Source: Marinobacter aromaticivorans
GTDB lineage: Bacteria > Pseudomonadota > Gammaproteobacteria > Pseudomonadales > Oleiphilaceae
DNA: 64,000 nucleotides
Assembly: GCF_002806975.1 (NCBI RefSeq)
Contig: NZ_NIHD01000005.1
Location: 216,518-280,517, forward strand
Reading direction: 5' to 3'
The notes beneath the pieces were generated by a model, which was not told the DNA's origin, did not search any database, and was given only the letters and a program-made list of their open reading frames with translations. Position numbers and translations under genes: made by a program. Shown here piece after piece: positions 55,027 through 63,419 of the stretch (the first letter of the stretch is position 1; the number at the start of each line of letters is the position of its first letter).

Positions 55027-57252
55027 ATGGAAATCAACGTCAATTATCTCGACAATCTCCGGGTTGAAGCCAAATTTGATGACTTCTCGGTGATTGCCGA
55101 TCAGCCCATTCGCTACAAAGGCGACGGCTCGGCACCCGGTCCTTTTGACTATTTTCTGGCTTCATCGGCCCTGTGCGCTGCTTATTTTGTGAAGGTGTAC
55201 TGCCTGGCCCGGGATATTCCAACCGATAACATCCGCCTGTCCCAGAACAACATTGTTGATCCGGAAAACCGCTACAAACAGATTTTCAGGATCCAGGTTG
55301 AGTTACCGGATGACCTGCCCGAGAAACACCGCAAGGGCATTGTGCGTTCCATCGATCGCTGTACGGTCAAGAAAGTGGTGCAAACCGGGCCGGACTTCCA
55401 GATTGAGATCGTTGATAACCTGGATGGCGATGCCCAGGCGCTGCTGATGACCAAGCCGGAAGGCGAGGCCAACACCTACATTGAGGGTAAAGACCTGCCG
55501 CTGGAACAAACCATTGCCAACATGACCGCTATACTGGCGGACCTGGGCATGAAGATTGAAATTGCCTCCTGGCGCAATATCGTGCCCCACGTCTGGTCAC
55601 TGCACATGCGCGACGCAGCCTCGCCCATGTGTTTCACCAATGGTAAAGGTTCCACCAAAGAAAGCGCCCTCTGTTCGGCGCTGGGCGAGTTTATCGAGCG
55701 CCTGAACTGCAACTTTTTCTATAATGATCAGTTCTTTGGCGAGGAAATCGCCAACAGCGAGTTTGTGCACTACCCAAGGGAGCGCTGGTTCAAACCCGGA
55801 CCAAATGATGAATTGCCGGAAGGCATTCTGGACGCCCACTGCCTGGCCATTTACAACCCGGATGGCGAATTACAGGGCTCCAACCTGATTGATACAAACT
55901 CCGGTAACGTGAAGCGCGGTATATGCGCTCTGCCGTTCGAGCGCCACTCCGATGGCGAGTTAGTCTATTTCCCGACCAACCTGATTGAAAACCTGTTTCT
56001 GAGCAACGGCATGAGCGCCGGGAATACCCTGCCGGAGGCACAGGTTCAGTGTTTGTCGGAAATCCTTGAGCGGGCGGTGAAAAAGCAGATCATCCAGGAA
56101 GAGATTGCCTTGCCGGATGTACCCATGCATATTCTGGAAAAGTACCCGGATATTCTGGAGGGTGTGCAGGCTCTGGAAGCCCAGGGCTTCCCCATACTGG
56201 TGAAAGATGCCTCCCTCGGCGGCCAGTTCCCGGTGGCCTGCGTTACACTGATGAACCCGAAAACCGGTGGGGTCTTCGCCTCCTTTGGGGCCCATCCAAC
56301 CATGAAAGTTGCGCTGGAACGAAGCCTTACCGAGTTGATGCAGGGCCGCAGCTTTGAGGGCTTGAACGATTTTCTTCCGCCCACCTTCAATAGTCTCGCC
56401 ATTACCGAGCCCAATAACTACGTAGAGCACTTTATCGATTCCAGTGGCGTGGTTTCCTGGCGCTTTTTCAGTGCCAAAGCCGATGTGGAGTTTCACGAAT
56501 GGGACTTCTCGGGCACCAATGAAGAAGAGGCGGCTTGCCTGTTCAGCATGATCGAAGACATGGGCCACGAAGTGTATACCGCGGTTTATGACGAGCTGGG
56601 CGCCCCGGTTTGCCGCATGCTGGTACCCGGCTACTCCGAGGTATACCAGGTGGAAGATCTGATATGGGATAACACCAACCGGGCACTGGATTACCGGGAG
56701 GATATACTCAATCTGCATACCCTGAACGATGAACAGCTGGCCGCTTTGGTAGAGCGCCTGGAAGAAAGCCAGATTGACGACTACACAGACATCATTACCC
56801 TGATCGGTATCGAGTTTGATGAGAACACGGTGTGGGGCCAGCTCACCATCCTGGAGTTAAAGCTGCTGATCAATCTGGCGTTGCAGCAATACGAAGACGC
56901 GCTCGAACGGGTGGAAATGTTCCTGCAGTTCAACGACAACACAGTGGAACGCGGTCTGTTCTATCAGGCAATGAGCGCAGTGCTGGAAATCACGCTGGAT
57001 GATGAACTGGAACTGGGCGATTACCTGTTTAACCTGAGGCGCATGTTCGGGGAAGAAACCATGGACGCCGTTGTGGGCTCAGTGGATGGCAGCGTGCGTT
57101 TTTACGGCCTCACCCCGACCAATATGCAGCTGGAGGGTCTGGATAAACATCTTCGCCTCATTGAAAGCTATAAGAAGCTGCACGCTGCGCGAGCTGCCAG
57201 GCATTCACCATTTACTCGACCTGCTTCGTCTCAAACACCAGAGACTTTATGA
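55027..57252 (+). CDS. ycaO: OsmC-YcaO fusion protein
   Basis: 741 residues from ATG 55027. Residues 1-145 are an OsmC-like peroxidase/thiol domain (PFDYFLASSALCAAYFVK, DRCTVKKVV); the remainder is the YcaO domain with the ATP motifs CSALGEFIERLN, SEILERAVKKQI and SFGAHPTMKVALERS, and a helical C-terminus as in E. coli YcaO (586 residues). E. coli YcaO assists RimO-dependent methylthiolation of RpsL. The OsmC fusion is extra; its function is unknown. Its last 41 bp overlap eutA. Confidence 0.92.
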   Translation: MEINVNYLDNLRVEAKFDDFSVIADQPIRYKGDGSAPGPFDYFLASSALCAAYFVKVYCLARDIPTDNIRLSQNNIVDPENRYKQIFRIQVELPDDLPEKHRKGIVRSIDRCTVKKVVQTGPDFQIEIVDNLDGDAQALLMTKPEGEANTYIEGKDLPLEQTIANMTAILADLGMKIEIASWRNIVPHVWSLHMRDAASPMCFTNGKGSTKESALCSALGEFIERLNCNFFYNDQFFGEEIANSEFVHYPRERWFKPGPNDELPEGILDAHCLAIYNPDGELQGSNLIDTNSGNVKRGICALPFERHSDGELVYFPTNLIENLFLSNGMSAGNTLPEAQVQCLSEILERAVKKQIIQEEIALPDVPMHILEKYPDILEGVQALEAQGFPILVKDASLGGQFPVACVTLMNPKTGGVFASFGAHPTMKVALERSLTELMQGRSFEGLNDFLPPTFNSLAITEPNNYVEHFIDSSGVVSWRFFSAKADVEFHEWDFSGTNEEEAACLFSMIEDMGHEVYTAVYDELGAPVCRMLVPGYSEVYQVEDLIWDNTNRALDYREDILNLHTLNDEQLAALVERLEESQIDDYTDIITLIGIEFDENTVWGQLTILELKLLINLALQQYEDALERVEMFLQFNDNTVERGLFYQAMSAVLEITLDDELELGDYLFNLRRMFGEETMDAVVGSVDGSVRFYGLTPTNMQLEGLDKHLRLIESYKKLHAARAARHSPFTRPASSQTPETL

Positions 57253-58678
57253 CCACCGGCACTACCGTTCCACCGGCTAAGGGCTTGCCGATGTCGATAT
57301 AATCGCCCTCCGCAACCACCAGCTGGTCGAGGCAAACGATATTTAGCTGGCTGTCGAGCGCTCGCATAGTCTGGCCCAGCACTTTGCCGACATCGGATTC
57401 AAGGACAATGATCAGGGGGAGCGTTTTGCGAACAAGGGGCTCCAGGCCTTTCAGCAGCCCCCGTGCAAGCACTTGAATATCCGTGAATGAAAAGTGTTGC
57501 TCGCCAAGCAGGCCGATAGCAATCTTTTCCAGGGCATCACTCTCATAGAAGCTGGTGATGCTCTGTGCAACCTGTCGGGCAATGGTTGCTTCATCCATGG
57601 GAATGCCGTCGACAAATGGGATGGCAACCGGAATATCCTTGAAGGGTAGTAATTTTTCGTCGACCAGAATCGTGCTACCACTGACATCAACAGTCTGGGC
57701 GCCGGCGCCGATAACCGTCGCGCGGATGGTTTCCAGCGGCTTAACCAAAGGGATCTTTTCTGTCCGGCAAAGATTTGCCAGTTCGTTACCTAATAATGGA
57801 CCCATATCGTTGTATTGCGTGGCCTCCTCTAATGTCATGTTCGGGCGTGGCGAATATACGTGATCAGCAACTCCGCCGGACATCATGAAACTGTCCGTTT
57901 TATAATTCAGTCGTAGAGGGGCCGTAACAAGCAGTTGTGTTGCCAGGGCGCTGGGGTCAATCATTCCCAGGCACTCAAGAATCACCGCGGACATGCGCTG
58001 ACAGATGCGCCGCAAAACGTCGAGGCTGATTCTGTCACCCTTGCGAAGCTCAAGATTCAGATCAGAAAGAACCAGGCGCATGGGTTCACTGATGTCCGTG
58101 ATTCGACTGCTTGCCTTGTCGATCTGAAGCATGCGGCCCCCAACATTGACGCAGCACGAGTCAATGGCCTTGCCGTTTTTAAAAACACCAATATTGGACG
58201 TGCCTCCGCCTATGTCGGCATTGGCCACGATGGAAAACTCGCGTCGGGACAGGTCTGCGGCTCCGGAGCCCTTGCCCGCGATAATGGCTTCCAGCTTGCC
58301 CCCGGCTGTTGCCACCACAAATTTACCGGAGAATTTCGCGACTCTGGCTGAGATACTTCTGGCATTTTCTTTTCTGGCGGTCTCCCCGGTGATGATCACG
58401 GCGCCGGTGTCAACGTCATTCGGGCTTATGCCAGCACCATCAAACTCCGCCTGAATCAGATCGAAGATCTTATCGATATCCAGCCGGTTTCGGGTGTCTA
58501 TGGGAGTGGTGTGAATTTCGCTTTTGTAATACACATCTTTATCGGTGATGGCGAATCTGGGCACCAGGCTTCCCGGCGCTATGTTCTTTAACGTCAGCCG
58601 GCTAAACACCAACTGCGTTGTAGATGTGCCAATGTCGATACCGACGCTCTGCAAGATCTGTGGGCTTTGGGTTGCCAA
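57212..58678 (-). CDS. eutA: Ethanolamine ammonia-lyase reactivating factor EutA
   Basis: 488 residues of actin/Hsp70-like ATPase fold: GIDIGTSTTQLVFSRL at the N-terminus and NADIGGGTSNIGVFKNGKA. It exchanges damaged cobalamin in EutBC using ATP. Third gene in eutB-eutC-eutA order on this strand. Confidence 0.93.
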   Translation of the reverse strand: MATQSPQILQSVGIDIGTSTTQLVFSRLTLKNIAPGSLVPRFAITDKDVYYKSEIHTTPIDTRNRLDIDKIFDLIQAEFDGAGISPNDVDTGAVIITGETARKENARSISARVAKFSGKFVVATAGGKLEAIIAGKGSGAADLSRREFSIVANADIGGGTSNIGVFKNGKAIDSCCVNVGGRMLQIDKASSRITDISEPMRLVLSDLNLELRKGDRISLDVLRRICQRMSAVILECLGMIDPSALATQLLVTAPLRLNYKTDSFMMSGGVADHVYSPRPNMTLEEATQYNDMGPLLGNELANLCRTEKIPLVKPLETIRATVIGAGAQTVDVSGSTILVDEKLLPFKDIPVAIPFVDGIPMDEATIARQVAQSITSFYESDALEKIAIGLLGEQHFSFTDIQVLARGLLKGLEPLVRKTLPLIIVLESDVGKVLGQTMRALDSQLNIVCLDQLVVAEGDYIDIGKPLAGGTVVPVVIKSLVFETKQVE

Positions 58679-58740
58679 GATTCCATATACCTATGCTGAC
58701 AGGCCACTGATTCTGACTACCTGCTCAAATGATGTATCTT

Positions 58741-59628
58741 TTATGGCAGCGCGGCTAACTTGATACCGCTAGCCTTATTGTCGATCATTTTTTTGACCAG
58801 TGTTGCCAGGTGGGCGCCTGCTTCGGTCGGTGGGGTGCCGTTCCGATGAATATTGGAGACCACCGTTCTATTGGACTCGTTCGTGTTGTGGTCGGGGCGG
58901 TAGGCCATATAAGCACTCATACTTTCTGCCGTAATCAGGCCCGGACGCTCGCCAATGAACTCAACAACAACGTCACAATCCAGCAATGGGGCGACTTCAT
59001 CCATAATGGCTACGCGGCCATACTTGATGAAAAAAGGGCGCCCGACGGTGATCCCGTAAGTTCCAAGCCCTTGTATCAGCGCAGGCATTGCATCAGCGAC
59101 ATTGGCCTCGATAGAAGTGGAGCTTAAGCCATCCACAACAATGATCTGTACTTGTTTACCCTTTTCACCTTTCTGCAGAATTTCATCTTTGGACTCCTGG
59201 CTGAGTTTTCTGCCAAGATCCGGTCGCATCAGGTATTCATCCTTGTCTTTGACGACGGTTTTGACTTTGAACAAATCATTATCTGCGATAAATTGCTCAG
59301 ACACGTCCATCAAAACCGCGTCAATGGCTGCGGCATGATCTGCCATGTAGTTGAGATAAGATGCCGTCTTTTGCCTGGCACCACAGCGCCCCATGAAAAT
59401 CCTTGCGGGCGATGTTTTTCTCATCACTTTTAATGCTTCAAGATTGTGTGGGTTTTCAACACCAATAACGTCCATAGGTTCCAGGGTGTTCGGCTCACTA
59501 CTCGAACCTGAATCCCGGGAGTTACTTTCCGGACCGGCCCTGAAATTATTTTCAGCGCTCTGAGCCTGTGTTTCCATGAGCTGTCGGATGACGCTTTCTA
59601 TAATGAGGTCTTCGGTTTTCTTGTCCAT
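58741..59628 (-). CDS. eutC: Ethanolamine ammonia-lyase light chain
   Basis: 295 residues; RIFMGRCGARQKT, VDGLSSTSIEANVADAMP and EFIGERPGLITAESMSAY are EutC hallmarks. Forms the adenosylcobalamin enzyme with EutB. A ~60-residue N-terminal stretch rich in Ser/Glu/Asn precedes the conserved core and is weakly conserved. Gap to eutB 18 bp. Confidence 0.95.
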   Translation of the reverse strand: MDKKTEDLIIESVIRQLMETQAQSAENNFRAGPESNSRDSGSSSEPNTLEPMDVIGVENPHNLEALKVMRKTSPARIFMGRCGARQKTASYLNYMADHAAAIDAVLMDVSEQFIADNDLFKVKTVVKDKDEYLMRPDLGRKLSQESKDEILQKGEKGKQVQIIVVDGLSSTSIEANVADAMPALIQGLGTYGITVGRPFFIKYGRVAIMDEVAPLLDCDVVVEFIGERPGLITAESMSAYMAYRPDHNTNESNRTVVSNIHRNGTPPTEAGAHLATLVKKMIDNKASGIKLAALP

Positions 59629-59646
59629 GTCCGTTTAACCTGCCTG

Positions 59647-61008
59647 TCAATCAAAGATTGAAGCGTCGCCGCCACGATCGGTCAGCTTGCCATCTTCCAT
59701 GATGCCCCACTTCTCTAGCCATTTTTCAAATTCAGGAGCAGGCCTGAGCCCCAGAATTTCCCGTATGCTTGCGTCGTCGTGGAAGCTTGTGTCCTGGTAG
59801 CTGAGCATGCAATCGTCGCCACCCCCAATTCCCATAAAAAAGTTTGCTCCCGCCATGGCAGCGAGCATGGTGCCAATCTCCTGATCGTCCCGATCTGCTT
59901 TCATGTGGTTGGTGTGACAAGGTGCAATACCCATGGGAAGACCATGCAGCTTGCCCATAAACAGGTCTTCAAGGTCTGCTCGAATAACCTCTTTTCCTGT
60001 AAATATGGTTTCAGGGCCGATAAACCCCGACACATTGTTAACCATGAACGGATTAAAGTGGCGGGCCACACCGTAGGTTCTTGCCTCCAGCGTCACCATA
60101 TCAACGCCATGGTGGCAGTCAACACTGACTTCGGAGCCCTGTCCGGTTTCAAAATACATAACGTTGGGACCGGTCGCAGCACCGAGCTTCAAGGCCATTT
60201 CGTGCGCTTCCGTGAGCATTGCCTTGTCTATACCGAAGCCTTTGTGGGCGCTCTCTGTACCGGCAACGCTCTGAAAAACCAGATCCACAGGTATGCCCTT
60301 TTTCAGTGCCTGCATCTGCGTGCTCACATGGGCCAGCACCGTGCACTGGGTCGGAATTTCATAGCGCTCCTTAAGATCGATCAGCGCTCTCATGATTCTT
60401 TCGTAGTTCTCAACGTTGTCTTCCACCGGATTAATACCCAGCACTGCATCTCCGCAGCCAAAGGACAGTCCGTCCTTGGTTGCTGCGATTATGCCGTCTA
60501 TATTGTCGGTGGGGTGGTTTGACTGGTTACGGAAGGACAGGGTGCCGGGCAGGCCAATGGTGGTGTTGCAGTGAGCGGCGACTTTGATTTTTTTACAGGC
60601 GTAAACAAGATCCATACTGGACATCAGTTTTGCAACTGCTGCAATCATCTCACTGGTAAGTCCCCGGGAAATATGCAGCAAATCGTTTTGGCGGCTTTTA
60701 CTTCCAAGGATGTACTCTCTCAGTTCAGACACGGTCCAATGGCTGATGCTGTTGTAGATTGTGGTATTAATGTCGTCATAAATGAGCCTGGTGACTTCAT
60801 CATTTTCGTACGGGATCACCGGGTTTTCGTAAATATCCTTTAACTGAAGATTGGCAAGGCACAACTTGGCAGCCACACGTTCGGTGGCCGTTTCGGCAGC
60901 AAGACCCACCAGTGCATCACCGGACTTCTCTTCATTGGCCTTGGCGAGGAGGTCGCGCAGTGACTTGAAGGTGAATATTTGATCCTTTATTTGGCTTCGC
61001 AAATTCAC
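59647..61008 (-). CDS. eutB: Ethanolamine ammonia-lyase heavy chain
   Basis: 453 residues from GTG 61008, exactly the E. coli EutB length and alignable from residue 1 (NLRSQIKDQIFTF... against KLKTTLFGNVYQF); GAGGGGG sits seven bases before it. The open frame continues to 61152 but those 48 residues have no EutB counterpart. Sites include CNTTIGLPGT, GCGDAVLGINP, FETGQGSEVS and HTNHMKAD. Cleaves ethanolamine to acetaldehyde and ammonia with adenosylcobalamin. Confidence 0.95.
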   Translation of the reverse strand: MNLRSQIKDQIFTFKSLRDLLAKANEEKSGDALVGLAAETATERVAAKLCLANLQLKDIYENPVIPYENDEVTRLIYDDINTTIYNSISHWTVSELREYILGSKSRQNDLLHISRGLTSEMIAAVAKLMSSMDLVYACKKIKVAAHCNTTIGLPGTLSFRNQSNHPTDNIDGIIAATKDGLSFGCGDAVLGINPVEDNVENYERIMRALIDLKERYEIPTQCTVLAHVSTQMQALKKGIPVDLVFQSVAGTESAHKGFGIDKAMLTEAHEMALKLGAATGPNVMYFETGQGSEVSVDCHHGVDMVTLEARTYGVARHFNPFMVNNVSGFIGPETIFTGKEVIRADLEDLFMGKLHGLPMGIAPCHTNHMKADRDDQEIGTMLAAMAGANFFMGIGGGDDCMLSYQDTSFHDDASIREILGLRPAPEFEKWLEKWGIMEDGKLTDRGGDASIFD

Positions 61009-61354
61009 CGGATTAGCCCCCTCAATATAGTTGAAAGAATACTGATCGATTGGCTTGCCGAATAATGGGAGGTACCAGAAGACTCCAGGGTTTTGAACTC
61101 GCGATAAATGGATTGTTTGCACTTTCATCCATCGCGCAACACCCGCTATCACGCAATACCCACTGCCTCGGCCCGAATATCAGTTCGTCCGGCACCAATG
61201 TTCCACTATCTCAGTATAGACACACTCCCATAAAACCGGGGAAAATTAATTTTCCCACGACTCGGGTCAGTTGTACGTTCTTGACTTGATGTCAACTTTG
61301 AAATTGATAATGCTGATGGTGCTGTCGCTAAACATTTGGGCAGCTTCAAGGTCT
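61009..61354. other. Non-coding gap between eutB and the CopD-like gene
   Basis: 346 bp with no credible gene. It holds the palindrome described next and, on the minus strand, a possible -10 TATACT near 61213-61218 for eutBCA without a good -35. No cobalamin riboswitch core was recognised. Confidence 0.6.
61239..61256. promoter_or_regulatory. Perfect 18-bp palindrome upstream of eutB
   Basis: GGGAAAATTAATTTTCCC is a perfect 9+9 palindrome, 231 bp before the eutB start and about 21 bp upstream of the possible -10. Confidence 0.5.
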
Positions 61355-61810
61355 TTACAAATAACGTCCGGCAGAGCCAATAACGACCACTATCAGCCCC
61401 AGGATCAGGTTGATGCCAACGAGGCGGCGAATTTTTCCGACCTGACGACCGCCTTCTTTCGGGTCACCTGCCGCAACGGCCTGCTTAAGGCGTCGAAAAG
61501 GGGCAAAGTACAGGTGGAAAAATATCAGCATCATGATCAGACCCACCATCTGCATGAGGTGAATGTGCCAGCCGGCCCCCGCCATGCCGCCAAATCCTTT
61601 GAAAATCATCCAGTAGCCGGTGATCAGCAATAGTGCGATGGCGAGCCACACCCAGCGGAAAAACCGCGTGAGTGTCTGATACCAAAGCGATCCGCGCAGC
61701 CCCGCCTCGATAACCTGGATCACCGCAGGACGCATCGCCATATAAGCGAAAAACATACCGCCAACCCAGATAACGGCGGATAATACGTGTAGCGCAATAG
61801 CCAGCCACAT
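61355..61810 (-). CDS. CopD-like four-helix membrane protein
   Basis: 151 residues with four transmembrane helices (IALHVLSAVIWVGGMFFAYM, WLAIALLLITGYWMIF, GLIMMLIFFHLYFAPF, INLILGLIVVVIGSAG) and His residues in helices 1 and 3. Similar to CopD/DUF2269-type copper or haem membrane proteins; exact function unknown. Confidence 0.75.
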   Translation of the reverse strand: MWLAIALHVLSAVIWVGGMFFAYMAMRPAVIQVIEAGLRGSLWYQTLTRFFRWVWLAIALLLITGYWMIFKGFGGMAGAGWHIHLMQMVGLIMMLIFFHLYFAPFRRLKQAVAAGDPKEGGRQVGKIRRLVGINLILGLIVVVIGSAGRYL

Positions 61811-62008
61811 AAAAAACTCCTTTGCTATTTATTGTGTGGTAAATCGTGTCAAATTTCCTGCTTTAGCCAGCTGCACAACCCCCCGGCAATGGCATTGACT
61901 GATAACACATGCCAGAATCTGGCCGCTTGCGAAAAAACGGACGTGTACTCTTGGTTGCTTCAAGAGTGTCCCACAAACATTTGATAAAACGAAACAGGGT
62001 AGGAAGAC

Positions 62009-62995
62009 ATGCCAGATCGGATAAGAGTGGCCATTGCCGGTTACGGTAATTTGGGGCGCGGTGTTGAATCGGCGCTGGCGCAGAATCCCGACATGCGTTT
62101 GGTGGGCGTTTTCAGCCGCCGTGATCCTTCCAGTGTATCTCTGCTGGACAGCACAGTGCCGGTTTATGCGATGGCGGACATCGAACATTACAAGAACGAC
62201 GTAGACGTAATGATTCTTTGTGGCGGCTCAAAAACCGACCTGCCGGAACAGGGGCCTTATCTGGCCCGGTTCTTCAACACCGTCGACAGCTTTGATACCC
62301 ATGCCAAAGTGAATGAATACCACGCGGCACTGGATGAGCCGGCGCGCAAAGCCGGCAAGGTCGCGCTGATGTCCGTGGGTTGGGATCCCGGCCTGTTTTC
62401 ACTGAACCGCTTGTTCGGTGAAACCATTTTGCCGGAAGGTGAAACATACACTTTCTGGGGCAAAGGCTTGAGCCAGGGGCATTCGGATGCTGTGCGCCGT
62501 GTGCCGGGCGTGAAGAAAGGCGTGCAATACACCTTGCCATCAGAGGACGCCATTGCGCGGGTACGCAACGGCGAGCAGCCGGAGCTAAGCACCCGGGAAA
62601 AACATGTTCGTGAGTGCTTTGTTGTTCTGGAAGAGGGTGCCGATGCAGAAACCGTGCGTAACAGCATTGTGACCATGCCGGACTATTTCGAGCCCTTCGA
62701 TACCACGGTTAACTTCATTGATGAAGCCACCTTTGCCGCAGAGCACAGTGCCATGCCCCATGGCGGTTTCGTGATTCGCAGTGGTGATACCGGAACCCAA
62801 AGCAAGCAAACCATCGAATATTCACTTGCTCTGGGCAGCAACCCGGAGTTCACCGCCAGTGTGCTTGTGGCCTATACCCGTGCTGTATATAAAATGGCGG
62901 CTGCAGGCGAGGTGGGTGCCAAATCTGTATTTGATGTGGCGCCGGGTTTGCTGTCACCCAAAAGTCCGTCCCAGTTGCGCAAAGACCTGCTTTAG
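62009..62995 (+). CDS. ddh: meso-Diaminopimelate dehydrogenase
   Basis: 328 residues, clear Ddh homologue: AIAGYGNLGRGVE for NADPH, FSRRDPSS, VDSFDTHAKV, GWDPGLFSLNR, WGKGLSQGHSDAVRRVPGV and MPHGGFVI. It makes meso-diaminopimelate from tetrahydrodipicolinate and ammonia in one step, bypassing the four-step succinylase route. The 1-step route is uncommon in Gammaproteobacteria. ACAGGGTAGGAAGAC precedes the ATG. Confidence 0.95.
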   Translation: MPDRIRVAIAGYGNLGRGVESALAQNPDMRLVGVFSRRDPSSVSLLDSTVPVYAMADIEHYKNDVDVMILCGGSKTDLPEQGPYLARFFNTVDSFDTHAKVNEYHAALDEPARKAGKVALMSVGWDPGLFSLNRLFGETILPEGETYTFWGKGLSQGHSDAVRRVPGVKKGVQYTLPSEDAIARVRNGEQPELSTREKHVRECFVVLEEGADAETVRNSIVTMPDYFEPFDTTVNFIDEATFAAEHSAMPHGGFVIRSGDTGTQSKQTIEYSLALGSNPEFTASVLVAYTRAVYKMAAAGEVGAKSVFDVAPGLLSPKSPSQLRKDLL

Positions 62996-63029
62996 CAGCG
63001 TGGCGCCAACGCCTGAGGGAATAACTGCC

Positions 63030-63332
63030 ATGCCTGATCCCGGTATTAGCTGCACAAACTGCCAGGCCTGCTGTTGCCGCCTGGAAGTGATGCTGATCAC
63101 CGAGACAGGCGTGCCTGAGCGCTTTATTGCAACGGATCAGTGGGGTGGCAGAACCATGGCGCGACTGGACGATGGCTGGTGTGCAGCTCTGGATCGCAAC
63201 ACCATGTCGTGTTCGATCTACGGGAAACGACCGTTTATTTGCCGGGAGTTTGAGATGGGCGGCTATGAGTGCCTGGAAGAACGTGCCGCCTATGAGCCTG
63301 CAGATCAAGGGAGTAGCCAGACAGGACCCTGA
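63030..63332 (+). CDS. YkgJ-family cysteine cluster protein
   Basis: 100 residues from ATG 63030 after GAGGGAAT. Cys-rich motif CTNCQACCC near residue 8, with WCAAL, CSIYGKRPFICREF, matching the YkgJ/CxxCxxCC metal-binding family. Likely binds zinc or an Fe-S cluster; function unknown. The longer frame from 62781 is inside ddh and is not used. Confidence 0.85.
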   Translation: MPDPGISCTNCQACCCRLEVMLITETGVPERFIATDQWGGRTMARLDDGWCAALDRNTMSCSIYGKRPFICREFEMGGYECLEERAAYEPADQGSSQTGP

Positions 63333-63419
63333 TATCCCCGTGAGTTTGATTTACCACCAATTTTGCGACAGAATCTTTGCCCGAATTTACACATAACCAT
63401 ACCTTCAAGGACTGAAGAT

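Noticed and set aside
61153..61270. Possible cobalamin riboswitch upstream of eutB
   Set aside because: No conserved B12-box or kissing-loop core was found on the minus strand.
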